Source: RFSX01 sp965248155 (GTDB lineage: Bacteria; Bacteroidota; Bacteroidia; Chitinophagales; Saprospiraceae). From it: a DNA stretch of 64,000 nt. The translations under genes were made by a program, and so were the position numbers. This document shows positions 10,355-20,900 of this stretch, piece by piece; position 1 is the first letter of the stretch; each line of letters starts with the position of its first letter. The stretch is from positions 1,612,001 through 1,676,000 of the forward strand of contig CBDFIO010000001.1 of the NCBI GenBank assembly GCA_965248155.1, read 5' to 3'. Below the pieces are notes generated by a model, which did not search any database, was not told the DNA's origin, and was given only the letters and a program-made list of their open reading frames with translations.

Positions 10355-13300
10355 TTATTTGATCAGTGTTATATCCCCGGCAAAAACCTGAGAAGTATTA
10401 TTGTCATAATTTACTTTAATCACATATACATAAACACCTTGCTCAACTGGTCTTTCTTCAAAAGTTCCATCCCATCCAAATTCAGATTCATTTGGAGCGT
10501 GACCTTCAGGTGCCTGAAAAACCATTTCGCCCCAGCGATCAAAAATTCTAAATTCTTCAACACTAATGACAAAATCATCTGCACTTACAAAGAATTTTGA
10601 GTTATTATCAGATGATCCCGGACTGAATACATTTGGAATATATACATCTCTAACAACACGTTCTCTAAGAATGACGCAGTCCTCAGCTACGCATCCGTTA
10701 ATATCTGTTATTGTAGCGCAATAAGTCGCAACTCCTGCCGGATTTACTTGAATAATTCCACATTCTAGAATATCACCAGTACAAATCTCAATACCATTTT
10801 CTGTCCAAACAATTGACTCGATTAAAGAAGGATCAATAGAAGCAGCAATCTGAAGTGTATAAAATTCATCTCCATATTCGACATCCCTATCCTCGCCTGT
10901 ATCAAGGCTTAATGGCCCAGGTTCTAAAATAATAATTCCAGATTGTGTTGCCACACAACCATTTCCATCTTGCAACATAACTGTATACGTTCCAGGTGCC
11001 AGGCCGGCAAATTGCGTTTGATCAGACCAGCTAAGTCCGCCATCAATGGAATATAGATAATTACCATCTCCACCTTGAACACTTGAAATAATTATTGCTC
11101 CGGCATTCTGACCAAAGCAAGGTGAATCTTGTATATCTGTACCGAAAGATGGAAGATCTGTGTCGACTGTAACAACAACTTCGTCAAAGGAAATACATCC
11201 CGTGTTTACATCTTGAACTTGCAATGAATATGTACCAGCTTGTTCGACATCTATAAGGAGTTGATCTGAATCAACAATTGTTATTCCACTTTGCTCTACC
11301 CATTCATAACGGAAATTGGTTCCTGATGATGAACTTGATGAACCGATTCCAACAATCGTGTTGGAACAATCCAATAATTGATCTTCCCCTGCATTAGCAA
11401 TTGGTAAATCTTCAATTACAATCGTGACGTTACTAAATACATCTTCACATGGATCGATCGAATTAAAGAGATATTGGAATTCATATCTTCCAACATTTTG
11501 ATCAGTAGTTTCAAAGGTTCCTTGTGAATCAAATGCTGATCCTGTTGACATAACACTTGATATTTCTAACCATAGACCTCCGGAATCTTCATTTTCAAGA
11601 AGACCATAAAGATCTACTAGCTCATCGTCATTGATACATACAGAGATTTCAGTTCCTTGTCCTGCACTCGGTGACTGAACAACTTCCAATTCTACTTGAC
11701 TGAATTGGTCACAATCAGTTGGTGGTTGATCAATTGGTGTATACTGGAGCGTATATATGCCAGATAAAACACCATTTGTATTTATTTCATTGCCTGTTAT
11801 ATTAATTGATTGGGGTCCATCGACAACGGACCATGAACCTTCAATTATATTAGGATCTTCCAAAGAAGAGAGATCCATTGTACCATTAAGATCACATAAA
11901 GAAGGTGGAGTTGATATTGCAATATTTGGACAATTACAATCGATAATACTGACAGTAGTTGTAAGGCTCTTATCGACACAAGGTGAAACAGCAGTATTGG
12001 TTAAAAATGTAAACTCGTAGCTGGATCCTACATCCAGTCCATCAAAGCAAATATTTGAAATATCAGAAAAATCACCTGTATAATTAACAGGTGCATTCCA
12101 GGTTCCGGTTGCACCGATCACAAAGGAATTGAGATCAAGACAGTTAGGACCTTGAATACTGACAGTATTACATGCAATAGCAGTAGGTGTAATACTTACA
12201 TCAGGGGTCTGATAAACTTCCAATGTTATCTGACTTGATCCCAGGCATCCTGAAGGAACCATTTCAGTCAATGTATATTCAAATGTATATTGTCCTTCAG
12301 CAATATTATTCACTGAGAATAGTGAGTCCTGAGTAATAATTAAGTTTTCGGGTCCATCTACAAAAATCCAACTTCCTTCATTTACGCTTGGAAACAATAA
12401 ACTATTAAGATTGGTCTCATCATTATCATTGCATAAAGGAGTAGGCGTGTTAAATGCAATTACTGGACAATTGCAATTAACCACTTCAAGATTTAGAATA
12501 ATATCTATATCCTGACAAGGTGCTTCAGCCGAATTTGTTGAATAGGTAAATAAATATATGCCTGGATCAACACCTTCAAAATTTACATTGGTTTCATCAT
12601 CAATGACGCCATTATTATATTCTTGAGGAGCAGTCCAAAATCCTGGAAACCCCGTAACTACAGTCGTTAAATCAATATTTACCGGAAAAGCAGAAATATT
12701 CGTTCCATTACAAGCTATTACTTGTTGGTTGATCATTGCAGTTGGAGGATCAATAATTGTCAAATTTTGACTAATCTCACTGATACACGAACCTCCTATG
12801 GGTGAATTAAATGTAAATGTAATTGTATAAATACCAGCAGGTGCATCAGTCGGGTTGATTGTATTTCCTACAAGTACAGAGTTGTCTGGTCCGTCTATTG
12901 ACCAGTTTCCTGGTTCTGATTCCGGATTATTTAAAAAAGAAGTCAGATCAAGCGAGCCACCTGAACTGCAAAGTTGATCCAGTGGATCCAATTCGAGTGT
13001 CGGGCATGTACAATCTATTACACTAATAATAGAAGTGTAATTGATATTTTGACATGGACTTTGTGCATCATTAGTGAGATAAAAGAAAGTGTAATTACCC
13101 AATGCTTGATTTGTAAAACTAACTACATTATCAACATCAATAGATAAGCTTAGATCTGAACTTGTCCAATCTCCTGTCGCACCAGATACATACAAATCAT
13201 CTAGATCGATAAAATCTGCTCCATTACCTGTATCCAAATTACATACCGAAGCATCTTCAAGAATAATGGCTTCAGGTTCAGAATTAATAGAAAAGTCTAC

Positions 13301-16300
13301 ACTATTCGATGTTGGACATGATGGTGGGATATTAACATTCTCAAGACTATAAGTTAAAGTATAACTGCCTGCCGGAGTAGTTGAATTCGTAATCAATAAT
13401 GAATCATTTAAAATTTCTATATCTGTAGAATTAATGGACCAATTTCCTTCTTCTGTTGTAATCTGAATAAGTGTCAGGTCAAATGTATCTATACCCACAC
13501 AAAAATTACCAGGTGCATTTATAGCCACATTGGGACATGCACAATCCATTATATCGATCGCAAAATTGTAAGTATCATTTTCACAAGGATCCTCAGCTCC
13601 ACTTGTCTCGAAAGTATAATTAACTATTCCAGTAATTTCATTTGTAAAATCAACAAAAGTAGGATCAATAACAGGTATACCGTTTTCATTAAACCATGTT
13701 CCACTTACAGTCCCTATTTCAAAAGTGGTTAAATTCAAGAAGGTCGGTAAAGACCCTGAGTCTACATTACATACAGCTGCTTGGTCAGCATTCAATGCAT
13801 CAGGCAAAGGCTGGATCTCCATAACTGCAAATGCATCGGAACCATCACAATTCCCAAGAATAACATTTAAAGTATATAGTCCGGCGACATCAACTTCCAA
13901 AGTTGATTCTGTTCCTACAATATTAGAATTATCATCAATCCACTCATAGGTATCGAAACCAAGACCTCCATCTAATGTCACTGTTTCACCAGAACAAAAA
14001 TTACCTCCTACAATTTGAGGATCCAGTTGATCATCCTGGATTACATCAACATTATCAAAGTTTATACATCCTGCATCACTAGTAATTTGAATATTCCAGA
14101 TACCCGGAACATCAATTTGAGCAGATTGCGTATTAATCGTTTCATTATTCGGACCTGTCCAAACATATTGAGAGCTTGCTGGTCCTTGAGCAGATAATGT
14201 CGCAAAAGATCCGGGACAGAATGACGAAGATCCTGTAATAATTACATCTGGTATAGGATTTACTACAATCAAAATGCTATCTATTACTTCGCAGCCATTC
14301 TCAAGTTCTACTTCTAAATAATAAGTCGTAGTATCTAATGGCGTAACTATCGTCGTATCAAAGTTACTACCAGTACTCCAATCAAATTCGACATAGTCCA
14401 GGACATTAACAACACTGATCGTTACAGTCGTACCAGCACAAACTGTATCATTAGGCATTGCTAAGAAAACAGGCAGAGCTAAAGGAGGAACTTCGAGAAT
14501 AAAAAATTCTCTACATCCATTTGCTGATGTTCCAACCAGAATATAAAATCCAAAATCCTCAGCGAAATAGTTGATTTGGTTACCTAAGATTGGGCCAGCA
14601 ACTAATTCTTCATCTATTAATGTTTCATATTGTTGATTCCAGTCTCCATCCTCATCATAATATATGTCAAAAGTGACTTGTTCAATTTCTGTATTAAAGC
14701 CAATCAATTCATACCCAATTCCAAAACATTCGTCAATCGCGAATTCAAGACCAGGTCCATTATCAACTATAAAATTTGTTTCTGCACGATATTCGCAACC
14801 ATAATCATCGATAACTATCCCTATTACAGTATAGTTTCGAGATGCTGAATTTTCATCATCAATAATTATAGTAATCTCATCATCCGCTCCCTGAAAATCA
14901 AGTCCAACAGGATTTGAATCCCATTGGAATTCGTAAGGTCCGGTTCCAACATCCATAAAATCCAATGTCATGCTAATCATATCATCAACTCCATCTTTAC
15001 ATACTGCGCCTGCATCTTTTATAATCGTTGGAATAACTGGTTCTATTATTTCGTAGTCTATTGTTTTTTCTGCAGTACACCCTAAATCGTCAGTAACAAA
15101 CATTGTTATCTCATATTCGCCTGGGAAGGCATCTATGTTTTCAGGAAGGGTAACCGAATTTCCTGTATCGCCATTAGACCACTCGACGTCATACGGTCCT
15201 CCCGTACCACCTTCAATTAATGGTTCTATTTCTGACTCTACACCAAAACAAATATAATATGGGTCATCAGGGTCAATGAAAACTTCAGGATATACAATAA
15301 CTTCTATCGTTGTAATAGGTCCTTTACATACAGAAGGAGGACTTAAAGCATATGCTTCATAGATAACAACTTCTACATCTGAACCATCATTTTCAATAAC
15401 ATCAGGAATTACTCCCGTCCCGTTAAAGACCCAATCTTGAGCACCTGAGGTGTTTCCTTCTTCTATAACTTCTACTATTATATCAGCGGAAGACCCATCT
15501 GAAGTCTCCACTAAAATATCAACGGAACCTTCACTACAGATTTCAGTATCTTCTGCAAGTACTTCAACTACAGATGTACAATCCATCAAGGCATCGAAAA
15601 CAACTGGAACATCACCTGCACAAGAATTATTAGACCAACATCCTGTCTGACCATCAGCCATGGTAAAGATATGAACCTTCAAGTCTGTGAAATCTTCATC
15701 AGAACAATCTGCAGGGTCATCAATTTCTTGCACGGTCAAGTCAAAACAGAACTCTACACTAGAGGAACTTCCACATCCTGCCGGCAAACCCCACATTGTG
15801 TCTGGATCGCCATCATTCGTACAGCCACTTCCTCCTCCCGGAGAAGTATACCACCATCCTCCTGGTAACAAGTCCCCTGCGCTTAATCCTCCATTTCCAT
15901 ATTCTAATCCTAAGCCATTCGGCGTACTTATCAATTCTAAAACCGGACTGTCTACATTGTGGTCAACATTACCTTCATCCAACCAAAACCACCCGCCTTC
16001 AGGACCCTGAATATCAAGAGGTGTAACACTTAAATCCCATCCTCCACCAATTGTTGGTAGTATTCCCTGAATCCATTGACAATTATTGCCTTGACCAATA
16101 GGATCGACAGTAAAGTCAACTTCATAACAAAAATTGACGGTCTCTCCTGGACAATAAGGACCGTTAGGGTCTTCATCCGGATATTCTGGTCTGCTCGGTT
16201 CAATGTCTCCACTAGAACATTGGACTTGAGCAATATCGGTAAGTACGCACAAATCAAATGATCCACCAGGTCCGTTTTCTGAACCTACTTCAATAAAATA

Positions 16301-17692
16301 AGTTTGCATAGCATTAACTGCTGCTGCAGTAATTTCTCCAACATCTGGAGTCTCACAAAGTACCAAACCAGTTAAGGATCCACAATCTTCACCTTGATAA
16401 ATAGATACCACAGGATCAAAAGAGGCATTATTAACTATGACTTCCATTACAGAAGCTATATCATCTGTTTCAACTGAAAACCAAACTCCAGTTGCGGCGC
16501 AGACTCCACCACAAGAACTCTCCGTGCAACTACCAAGGCATACTTGCCCACCTCCTGAAGATGGCATCATTGTATCTGATACATCATCGCAGGTTTCAGC
16601 GAATGAACACCCTGCAACATCTGTTCCTGTCAATGTGAAAGAACCACAATCTCCCTGAGAACTAGTGACATGAATAAAAAAGTCATCATTACAAGCCGGA
16701 ATATCAAAAGTTATACTTGTAGGTCCACCGCAATAAGAATCTTCAAATGTAAGCGCTGAACAATCAGCTCCTGAATAAATTTCTATTCCAATAGAGCCAG
16801 ACATATCAATATTGCTGAAAGAAAAACTTACTGCAACATCTCCTGGTGAATAAGTAAACCATACACCAGCAGCAGATCCACCACATTCATCCAGATTTTC
16901 TATAGCTCCACAACATGTAACCTGATCAGTCCCTGAGCTCAACTCAGTTGCGCTACCGCAAAAATCATTTGGAGGTGAAGGCTCTGCTTCGACTGTTACA
17001 GATCCGCTAACAAGTAAGTAATATGTTTCCGCCGGATCAGCGGTTATAGAAAGTGGAGAACCACAATCTGAGATTTGAGTAAGGTTTCCACATGATCCTT
17101 CAAACAGTTCAAAGTCAGATCCGCTAACTTCAAATGAAGGCAGATCAACATCTGTCGTAAATTCATACCAGACGCCAGGTAGTTCATCCATACATCCTAT
17201 CGCTTCTGAATCAGTACATGCAGCAGGATCACCAGATGCTGTTAATATATCTCCACAATTTATCGTTCCATCACTAACTGCACCATCACAATCATCGTTT
17301 GTAAATGCGGCAGTTGAAACGGTTGCATTATCTGCAACCAAAATATAATAGATTACAGCGGGATCTGCTGTAATCGTTCCGGGACTTCCGCAATCAGATT
17401 CTTCGGTAAGAGAACTACAATCAGGGCCCCTGAATAAATTATAAGTACCTCCTGATATTTCAAATTCTAAAACAAGCGGATCGGTTTGAAAATAGTACCA
17501 TGTACCATTTTCTCCAATCATACATCCTACTGATTCAACAGGATCTTCTGTATCCCCAGGATTAAAATTTACAGTAATTGCCTCTCCACATCCTAAAACA
17601 TCTTCATCTGAGGCTGTTGCACAAGTATCCTGGGCAGAATAATATCCAAAAATAAAACATGCAAATATTGAGAGTATTAATCGTCTAATCAT
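10355..17692 (-). CDS. Giant type IX-secreted adhesin with four ~179-residue modules (paralogue of the neighbouring gene)
   Basis: A 2445-residue protein. The ATG at 17692 is preferred over an in-frame TTG at 17710 because it starts the signal peptide MIRRLILSIFACFIFGYYSAQ. The N-terminal ~490 residues hold repeated Cys-rich beta-sandwich units (GVWYEF/GTWYYF followed by YYILV/YYLLV). A shared block near residue 497 (GPYCPGETVNFCYEVDF) follows. Ig-like units fill ~700-1380. Four modules then recur with a ~179-residue period, each opening with C-x-CP (near 1382, 1560, 1739, 1918). A SprB repeat begins near 2182 and the type B sorting domain covers ~2347-2445 (IFDRWGEMVF, WDGTF, GVYVYVI). It aligns over most of its length with the upstream gene at 17994-24022, so the pair arose by tandem duplication. 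Confidence 0.92.
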   Translation of the reverse strand: MIRRLILSIFACFIFGYYSAQDTCATASDEDVLGCGEAITVNFNPGDTEDPVESVGCMIGENGTWYYFQTDPLVLEFEISGGTYNLFRGPDCSSLTEESDCGSPGTITADPAVIYYILVADNATVSTAAFTNDDCDGAVSDGTINCGDILTASGDPAACTDSEAIGCMDELPGVWYEFTTDVDLPSFEVSGSDFELFEGSCGNLTQISDCGSPLSITADPAETYYLLVSGSVTVEAEPSPPNDFCGSATELSSGTDQVTCCGAIENLDECGGSAAGVWFTYSPGDVAVSFSFSNIDMSGSIGIEIYSGADCSALTFEDSYCGGPTSITFDIPACNDDFFIHVTSSQGDCGSFTLTGTDVAGCSFAETCDDVSDTMMPSSGGGQVCLGSCTESSCGGVCAATGVWFSVETDDIASVMEVIVNNASFDPVVSIYQGEDCGSLTGLVLCETPDVGEITAAAVNAMQTYFIEVGSENGPGGSFDLCVLTDIAQVQCSSGDIEPSRPEYPDEDPNGPYCPGETVNFCYEVDFTVDPIGQGNNCQWIQGILPTIGGGWDLSVTPLDIQGPEGGWFWLDEGNVDHNVDSPVLELISTPNGLGLEYGNGGLSAGDLLPGGWWYTSPGGGSGCTNDGDPDTMWGLPAGCGSSSSVEFCFDLTVQEIDDPADCSDEDFTDLKVHIFTMADGQTGCWSNNSCAGDVPVVFDALMDCTSVVEVLAEDTEICSEGSVDILVETSDGSSADIIVEVIEEGNTSGAQDWVFNGTGVIPDVIENDGSDVEVVIYEAYALSPPSVCKGPITTIEVIVYPEVFIDPDDPYYICFGVESEIEPLIEGGTGGPYDVEWSNGDTGNSVTLPENIDAFPGEYEITMFVTDDLGCTAEKTIDYEIIEPVIPTIIKDAGAVCKDGVDDMISMTLDFMDVGTGPYEFQWDSNPVGLDFQGADDEITIIIDDENSASRNYTVIGIVIDDYGCEYRAETNFIVDNGPGLEFAIDECFGIGYELIGFNTEIEQVTFDIYYDEDGDWNQQYETLIDEELVAGPILGNQINYFAEDFGFYILVGTSANGCREFFILEVPPLALPVFLAMPNDTVCAGTTVTISVVNVLDYVEFDWSTGSNFDTTIVTPLDTTTYYLEVELENGCEVIDSILIVVNPIPDVIITGSSSFCPGSFATLSAQGPASSQYVWTGPNNETINTQSAQIDVPGIWNIQITSDAGCINFDNVDVIQDDQLDPQIVGGNFCSGETVTLDGGLGFDTYEWIDDNSNIVGTESTLEVDVAGLYTLNVILGNCDGSDAFAVMEIQPLPDALNADQAAVCNVDSGSLPTFLNLTTFEIGTVSGTWFNENGIPVIDPTFVDFTNEITGIVNYTFETSGAEDPCENDTYNFAIDIMDCACPNVAINAPGNFCVGIDTFDLTLIQITTEEGNWSINSTDIEILNDSLLITNSTTPAGSYTLTYSLENVNIPPSCPTSNSVDFSINSEPEAIILEDASVCNLDTGNGADFIDLDDLYVSGATGDWTSSDLSLSIDVDNVVSFTNQALGNYTFFYLTNDAQSPCQNINYTSIISVIDCTCPTLELDPLDQLCSSGGSLDLTSFLNNPESEPGNWSIDGPDNSVLVGNTINPTDAPAGIYTITFTFNSPIGGSCISEISQNLTIIDPPTAMINQQVIACNGTNISAFPVNIDLTTVVTGFPGFWTAPQEYNNGVIDDETNVNFEGVDPGIYLFTYSTNSAEAPCQDIDIILNLEVVNCNCPVIAFNTPTPLCNDNDETNLNSLLFPSVNEGSWIFVDGPENLIITQDSLFSVNNIAEGQYTFEYTLTEMVPSGCLGSSQITLEVYQTPDVSITPTAIACNTVSIQGPNCLDLNSFVIGATGTWNAPVNYTGDFSDISNICFDGLDVGSSYEFTFLTNTAVSPCVDKSLTTTVSIIDCNCPNIAISTPPSLCDLNGTMDLSSLEDPNIIEGSWSVVDGPQSINITGNEINTNGVLSGIYTLQYTPIDQPPTDCDQFSQVELEVVQSPSAGQGTEISVCINDDELVDLYGLLENEDSGGLWLEISSVMSTGSAFDSQGTFETTDQNVGRYEFQYLFNSIDPCEDVFSNVTIVIEDLPIANAGEDQLLDCSNTIVGIGSSSSSSGTNFRYEWVEQSGITIVDSDQLLIDVEQAGTYSLQVQDVNTGCISFDEVVVTVDTDLPSFGTDIQDSPCFGQNAGAIIISSVQGGDGNYLYSIDGGLSWSDQTQFAGLAPGTYTVMLQDGNGCVATQSGIIILEPGPLSLDTGEDRDVEYGDEFYTLQIAASIDPSLIESIVWTENGIEICTGDILECGIIQVNPAGVATYCATITDINGCVAEDCVILRERVVRDVYIPNVFSPGSSDNNSKFFVSADDFVISVEEFRIFDRWGEMVFQAPEGHAPNESEFGWDGTFEERPVEQGVYVYVIKVNYDNNTSQVFAGDITLIK

Positions 17693-17934
17693 AGGATTAC
17701 AAAAATTCAAGCATTAATCTTAAGCTCTTAGCGAATCAAAATGCTAATAAAATTCGATATAAATGCTGTAAAAAAAATTCGTTTACTGAATGATCGCTAA
17801 AAATATGTATAAATATTGTCCTAATTAAATAGAGACACCTAAAATTCGGACTTTTGCTGCCTGAATACTATCAAAACTTTTAATGTTTTGATACCCAGTA
17901 GCTTATATTGTGGATTTCAACTAGGTAGTTACAT

Positions 17935-17966
17935 AAAAAAAGCCGCGCTCAAAATTTGAACGCGAC
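17935..17966 (-). terminator. Rho-independent terminator after the upstream adhesin paralogue
   Basis: Read on the minus strand, an 11-base-pair GC-rich stem (arms 17955-17966 and 17942-17953, with G-U pairs) is followed directly by a run of seven T. It lies 28 bases past the stop codon of the 17994-24022 gene and separates its transcript from the next adhesin gene, which starts at 17692. Confidence 0.8.
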
Positions 17967-17993
17967 TTGGAATTTAATTTGACAATTGGATTT

Positions 17994-20900
17994 TTACTTT
18001 AGCAACATAATGTCTCCTGAGTGTTTTGTTTGTTCCCCAAGAACATCTGTTGTTACGGCCATATATACATAAATTCCACCAAGGACTATTTTTCCGTTTC
18101 TGAGACCATCCCATCCAAAATCTGGATTATTAGGTTCGTGTTCTGCCTCTGCTTCCCATATCAAATTTCCCCATCTATCATAGATTCTCAATTCATTTAC
18201 CACAGACACATAATTACCTGACTGGGCATAAAATCGACTATTATTACTTAATGAAGTTGGGTCAAAAATATTTGGAAAGTAAACATCAACTTGCAATTCT
18301 TCTTCTAATGTCACGCAATCGGTCGATTCACAACCATAGATATCAGTTAGCGTCACACAATATGTATTTATATCAAAAGGGTCAACTTCTATTTCGAAAC
18401 ATTCATCAGGTGTACCTTCACAAATAGTTACTCCATCTTCCTGCCAAACGACAGAAACAATGGTCGAAGGATCTACCGTGATCGTTACCTGTAGATTATA
18501 AAATTCATTGCCATATTGTACTGTGGCATCTTCACCAGCATCAAGATTCATCGGCACAGATTGCTCAACCAGCAACCCTCCTTGTTCTGAGCTGCATCCT
18601 TTACTGTCTCTCATTATAACTGAATAAGAACCGTTGGTTAAATCTCCAAATACATTATTGCTTGTCCAACTTATTCCATTATCGATAGAATATTCATATA
18701 CCCCATCACCTCCTGTTGCATTAGAAACGGAGATTACACCTAAGTGTTAAACTCACATGGAGAAGATTGGACATTTACATCAAAACTCGGTACAACTAAG
18801 TCTTCTGTCACTTCAACTTGATCAAAGGCGTTACACCCAGTATTTATATCTCTAACTTCTATAACATATGTTCCTGCTTCTTGAATTTCTATCATCATGA
18901 CATCATTTTGAGGAATTACAATTCCTGAAGGAGATGTCCATTCGTATTCTATATTATTTCCAGCACTTGATGCTGAACTACCAATCATTCCTTGTCCGAC
19001 AGAACAATTCAATTCAAAATCTTCCCCTGCATTTGCAATTGGAGTTGAGTTTATTTCTACAGAAACTACTGAAGCTTGATCATCGCAGGGAAATAAATTA
19101 TCATGTAGATATTCAAATTTATAAATCCCAGGTGTTAGCGCTTCGGGTTGTAATGTTCCATTAGGGTTGAATGAAGATCCAGCTGAACCAGACTGAGAAA
19201 TATCCGACCATGCACCGCAATTATCTGCATCTACAAGATGGTCAAATAAGACAAGCATTTCATTTTCTTTTTCACACATTTCGATATCTGTTCCAAGCCC
19301 TGCATTAAATGATGGAATCACTTCAATTTCAACTTGACTAAATTGTTCACAGTGAGGTAAAGGCGTATTGACTGGTGTGTATTGTAATGTATACATTCCT
19401 GGTGTCAATTGATCCGCTTCAAAAACTCCTGAGGAAATATCCATTTGCTGAGGACCACCAACTTGTGACCATGTTCCATCATCAATATTATTCCCTTCAA
19501 GATCTGATAAAACCAACATATCATTTTGATTACATACTGGTCCTGGATCTATAAGATTCAAAAATGGACAAGAGCAATCTTCAACTGTTATCATTGTATT
19601 ACTTCCAACGTCTTGGCAAGGAAATTCTGCGACATTGGTCAGGTAAGAAAATTCAAAAGTACTCCCTCCTTGGATTCCTTCAAAACAGACATTTGTTATA
19701 TCGCTAAAGTCGCCTGTAAAGTTAGGAGCTTGAACCCAATCTCCTGTTGAGTCACTTACAAATGTACTCAAGTCTATACAAGTAGGAGCCTGAGCTCCAG
19801 CTTCATTGCACACTGAAAATTCAGGCATTATATCGATAATAGGTTGCTCATATATTTCTAAAATACTCGACGCCATATCCGAGCAAGTTCCCTGTGGTGC
19901 ATCAGTCCATTGAAAGTTCACGGAGTAGCTACCACTTCCCAAAGAATCAGGATCAATTTCTATCATTGACATCTCATCTCCGTTCGAGTCGATTATTGTC
20001 CAACTTCCTGGAGCTCCACTAGGATTATCCAAATAGTCATCTAAATTTATCATATCTGAAGAAGTACACAATGGATTAATATCCTCCAAATCTACAATTG
20101 GACAAGAACATTCCAGCACTGTGACTCTAACTTCATAACTTTGGTCAACACATGGAAAGTTTGCTGTATTCGTAGTATATGAAATCATATATTCTCCAGC
20201 AGGCATTCCTGTAAAAAACACATCACTATTGGATTCTACAGACAGATTAAGATCATCGGGAGTCCAATTACCATCCGAGCCTTCTATCACAAGATTGTCC
20301 ATTGTTAAAAAATCAGGACCAATCCCAATGTTCATATTACAAACCGTTGTATCCGGAATTAATATAGCGTATGGATCTTCATAAATATTAAAGACAACGC
20401 TACCCTCTAAAGAGCAATCTGGATCATAGCCAAGATTGTAAAGCTCATAAGAAAGTGTGTATTCTCCGACTTCAGCATATTCTGAATATCTTAAAAAATG
20501 ATCATCAATAATTGCAATCGCATTTGTACCGACAATTCCATTTATGTACCACTCACCAGGAGCATTCGTATCGATATAATTATTTAAGTCGAAAGTATCT
20601 TCTCCTATGCATAAATCAGGAAATTGAAAAACATCTACTATTGGACATGCACAATCTTTCACTGTAAAAATTACAGATTCAGATACATCTTCACATGGTG
20701 CCTGAGCATGGGTTGTAGTGTAAATTATTTCATATTCTCCTGGGGCAACTCCAAAAAATGAAACTGTATGATCTGCTTCAACTGTCAATTCACTTTCGTT
20801 TGTTGACCATTCTCCTCCTCCTGATCCCCCTTGAATTAAATCATTCAAATAAAAGATCTGTTCTAAATTTCCATTATATCCATTGCATGCATCGGCTGTT

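Noticed and set aside
15687..16266. Overlapping open frames on both strands inside the 2445-residue adhesin
   Set aside because: They are antisense or off-frame shadows of a strongly conserved repetitive coding frame, with no own start signals.
18614..18616. ATG at 18614 as a true start of a separate 206-residue gene
   Set aside because: The same frame is open and homologous to the paralogue for ~40 residues upstream, so this is an internal Met of a frameshifted gene.
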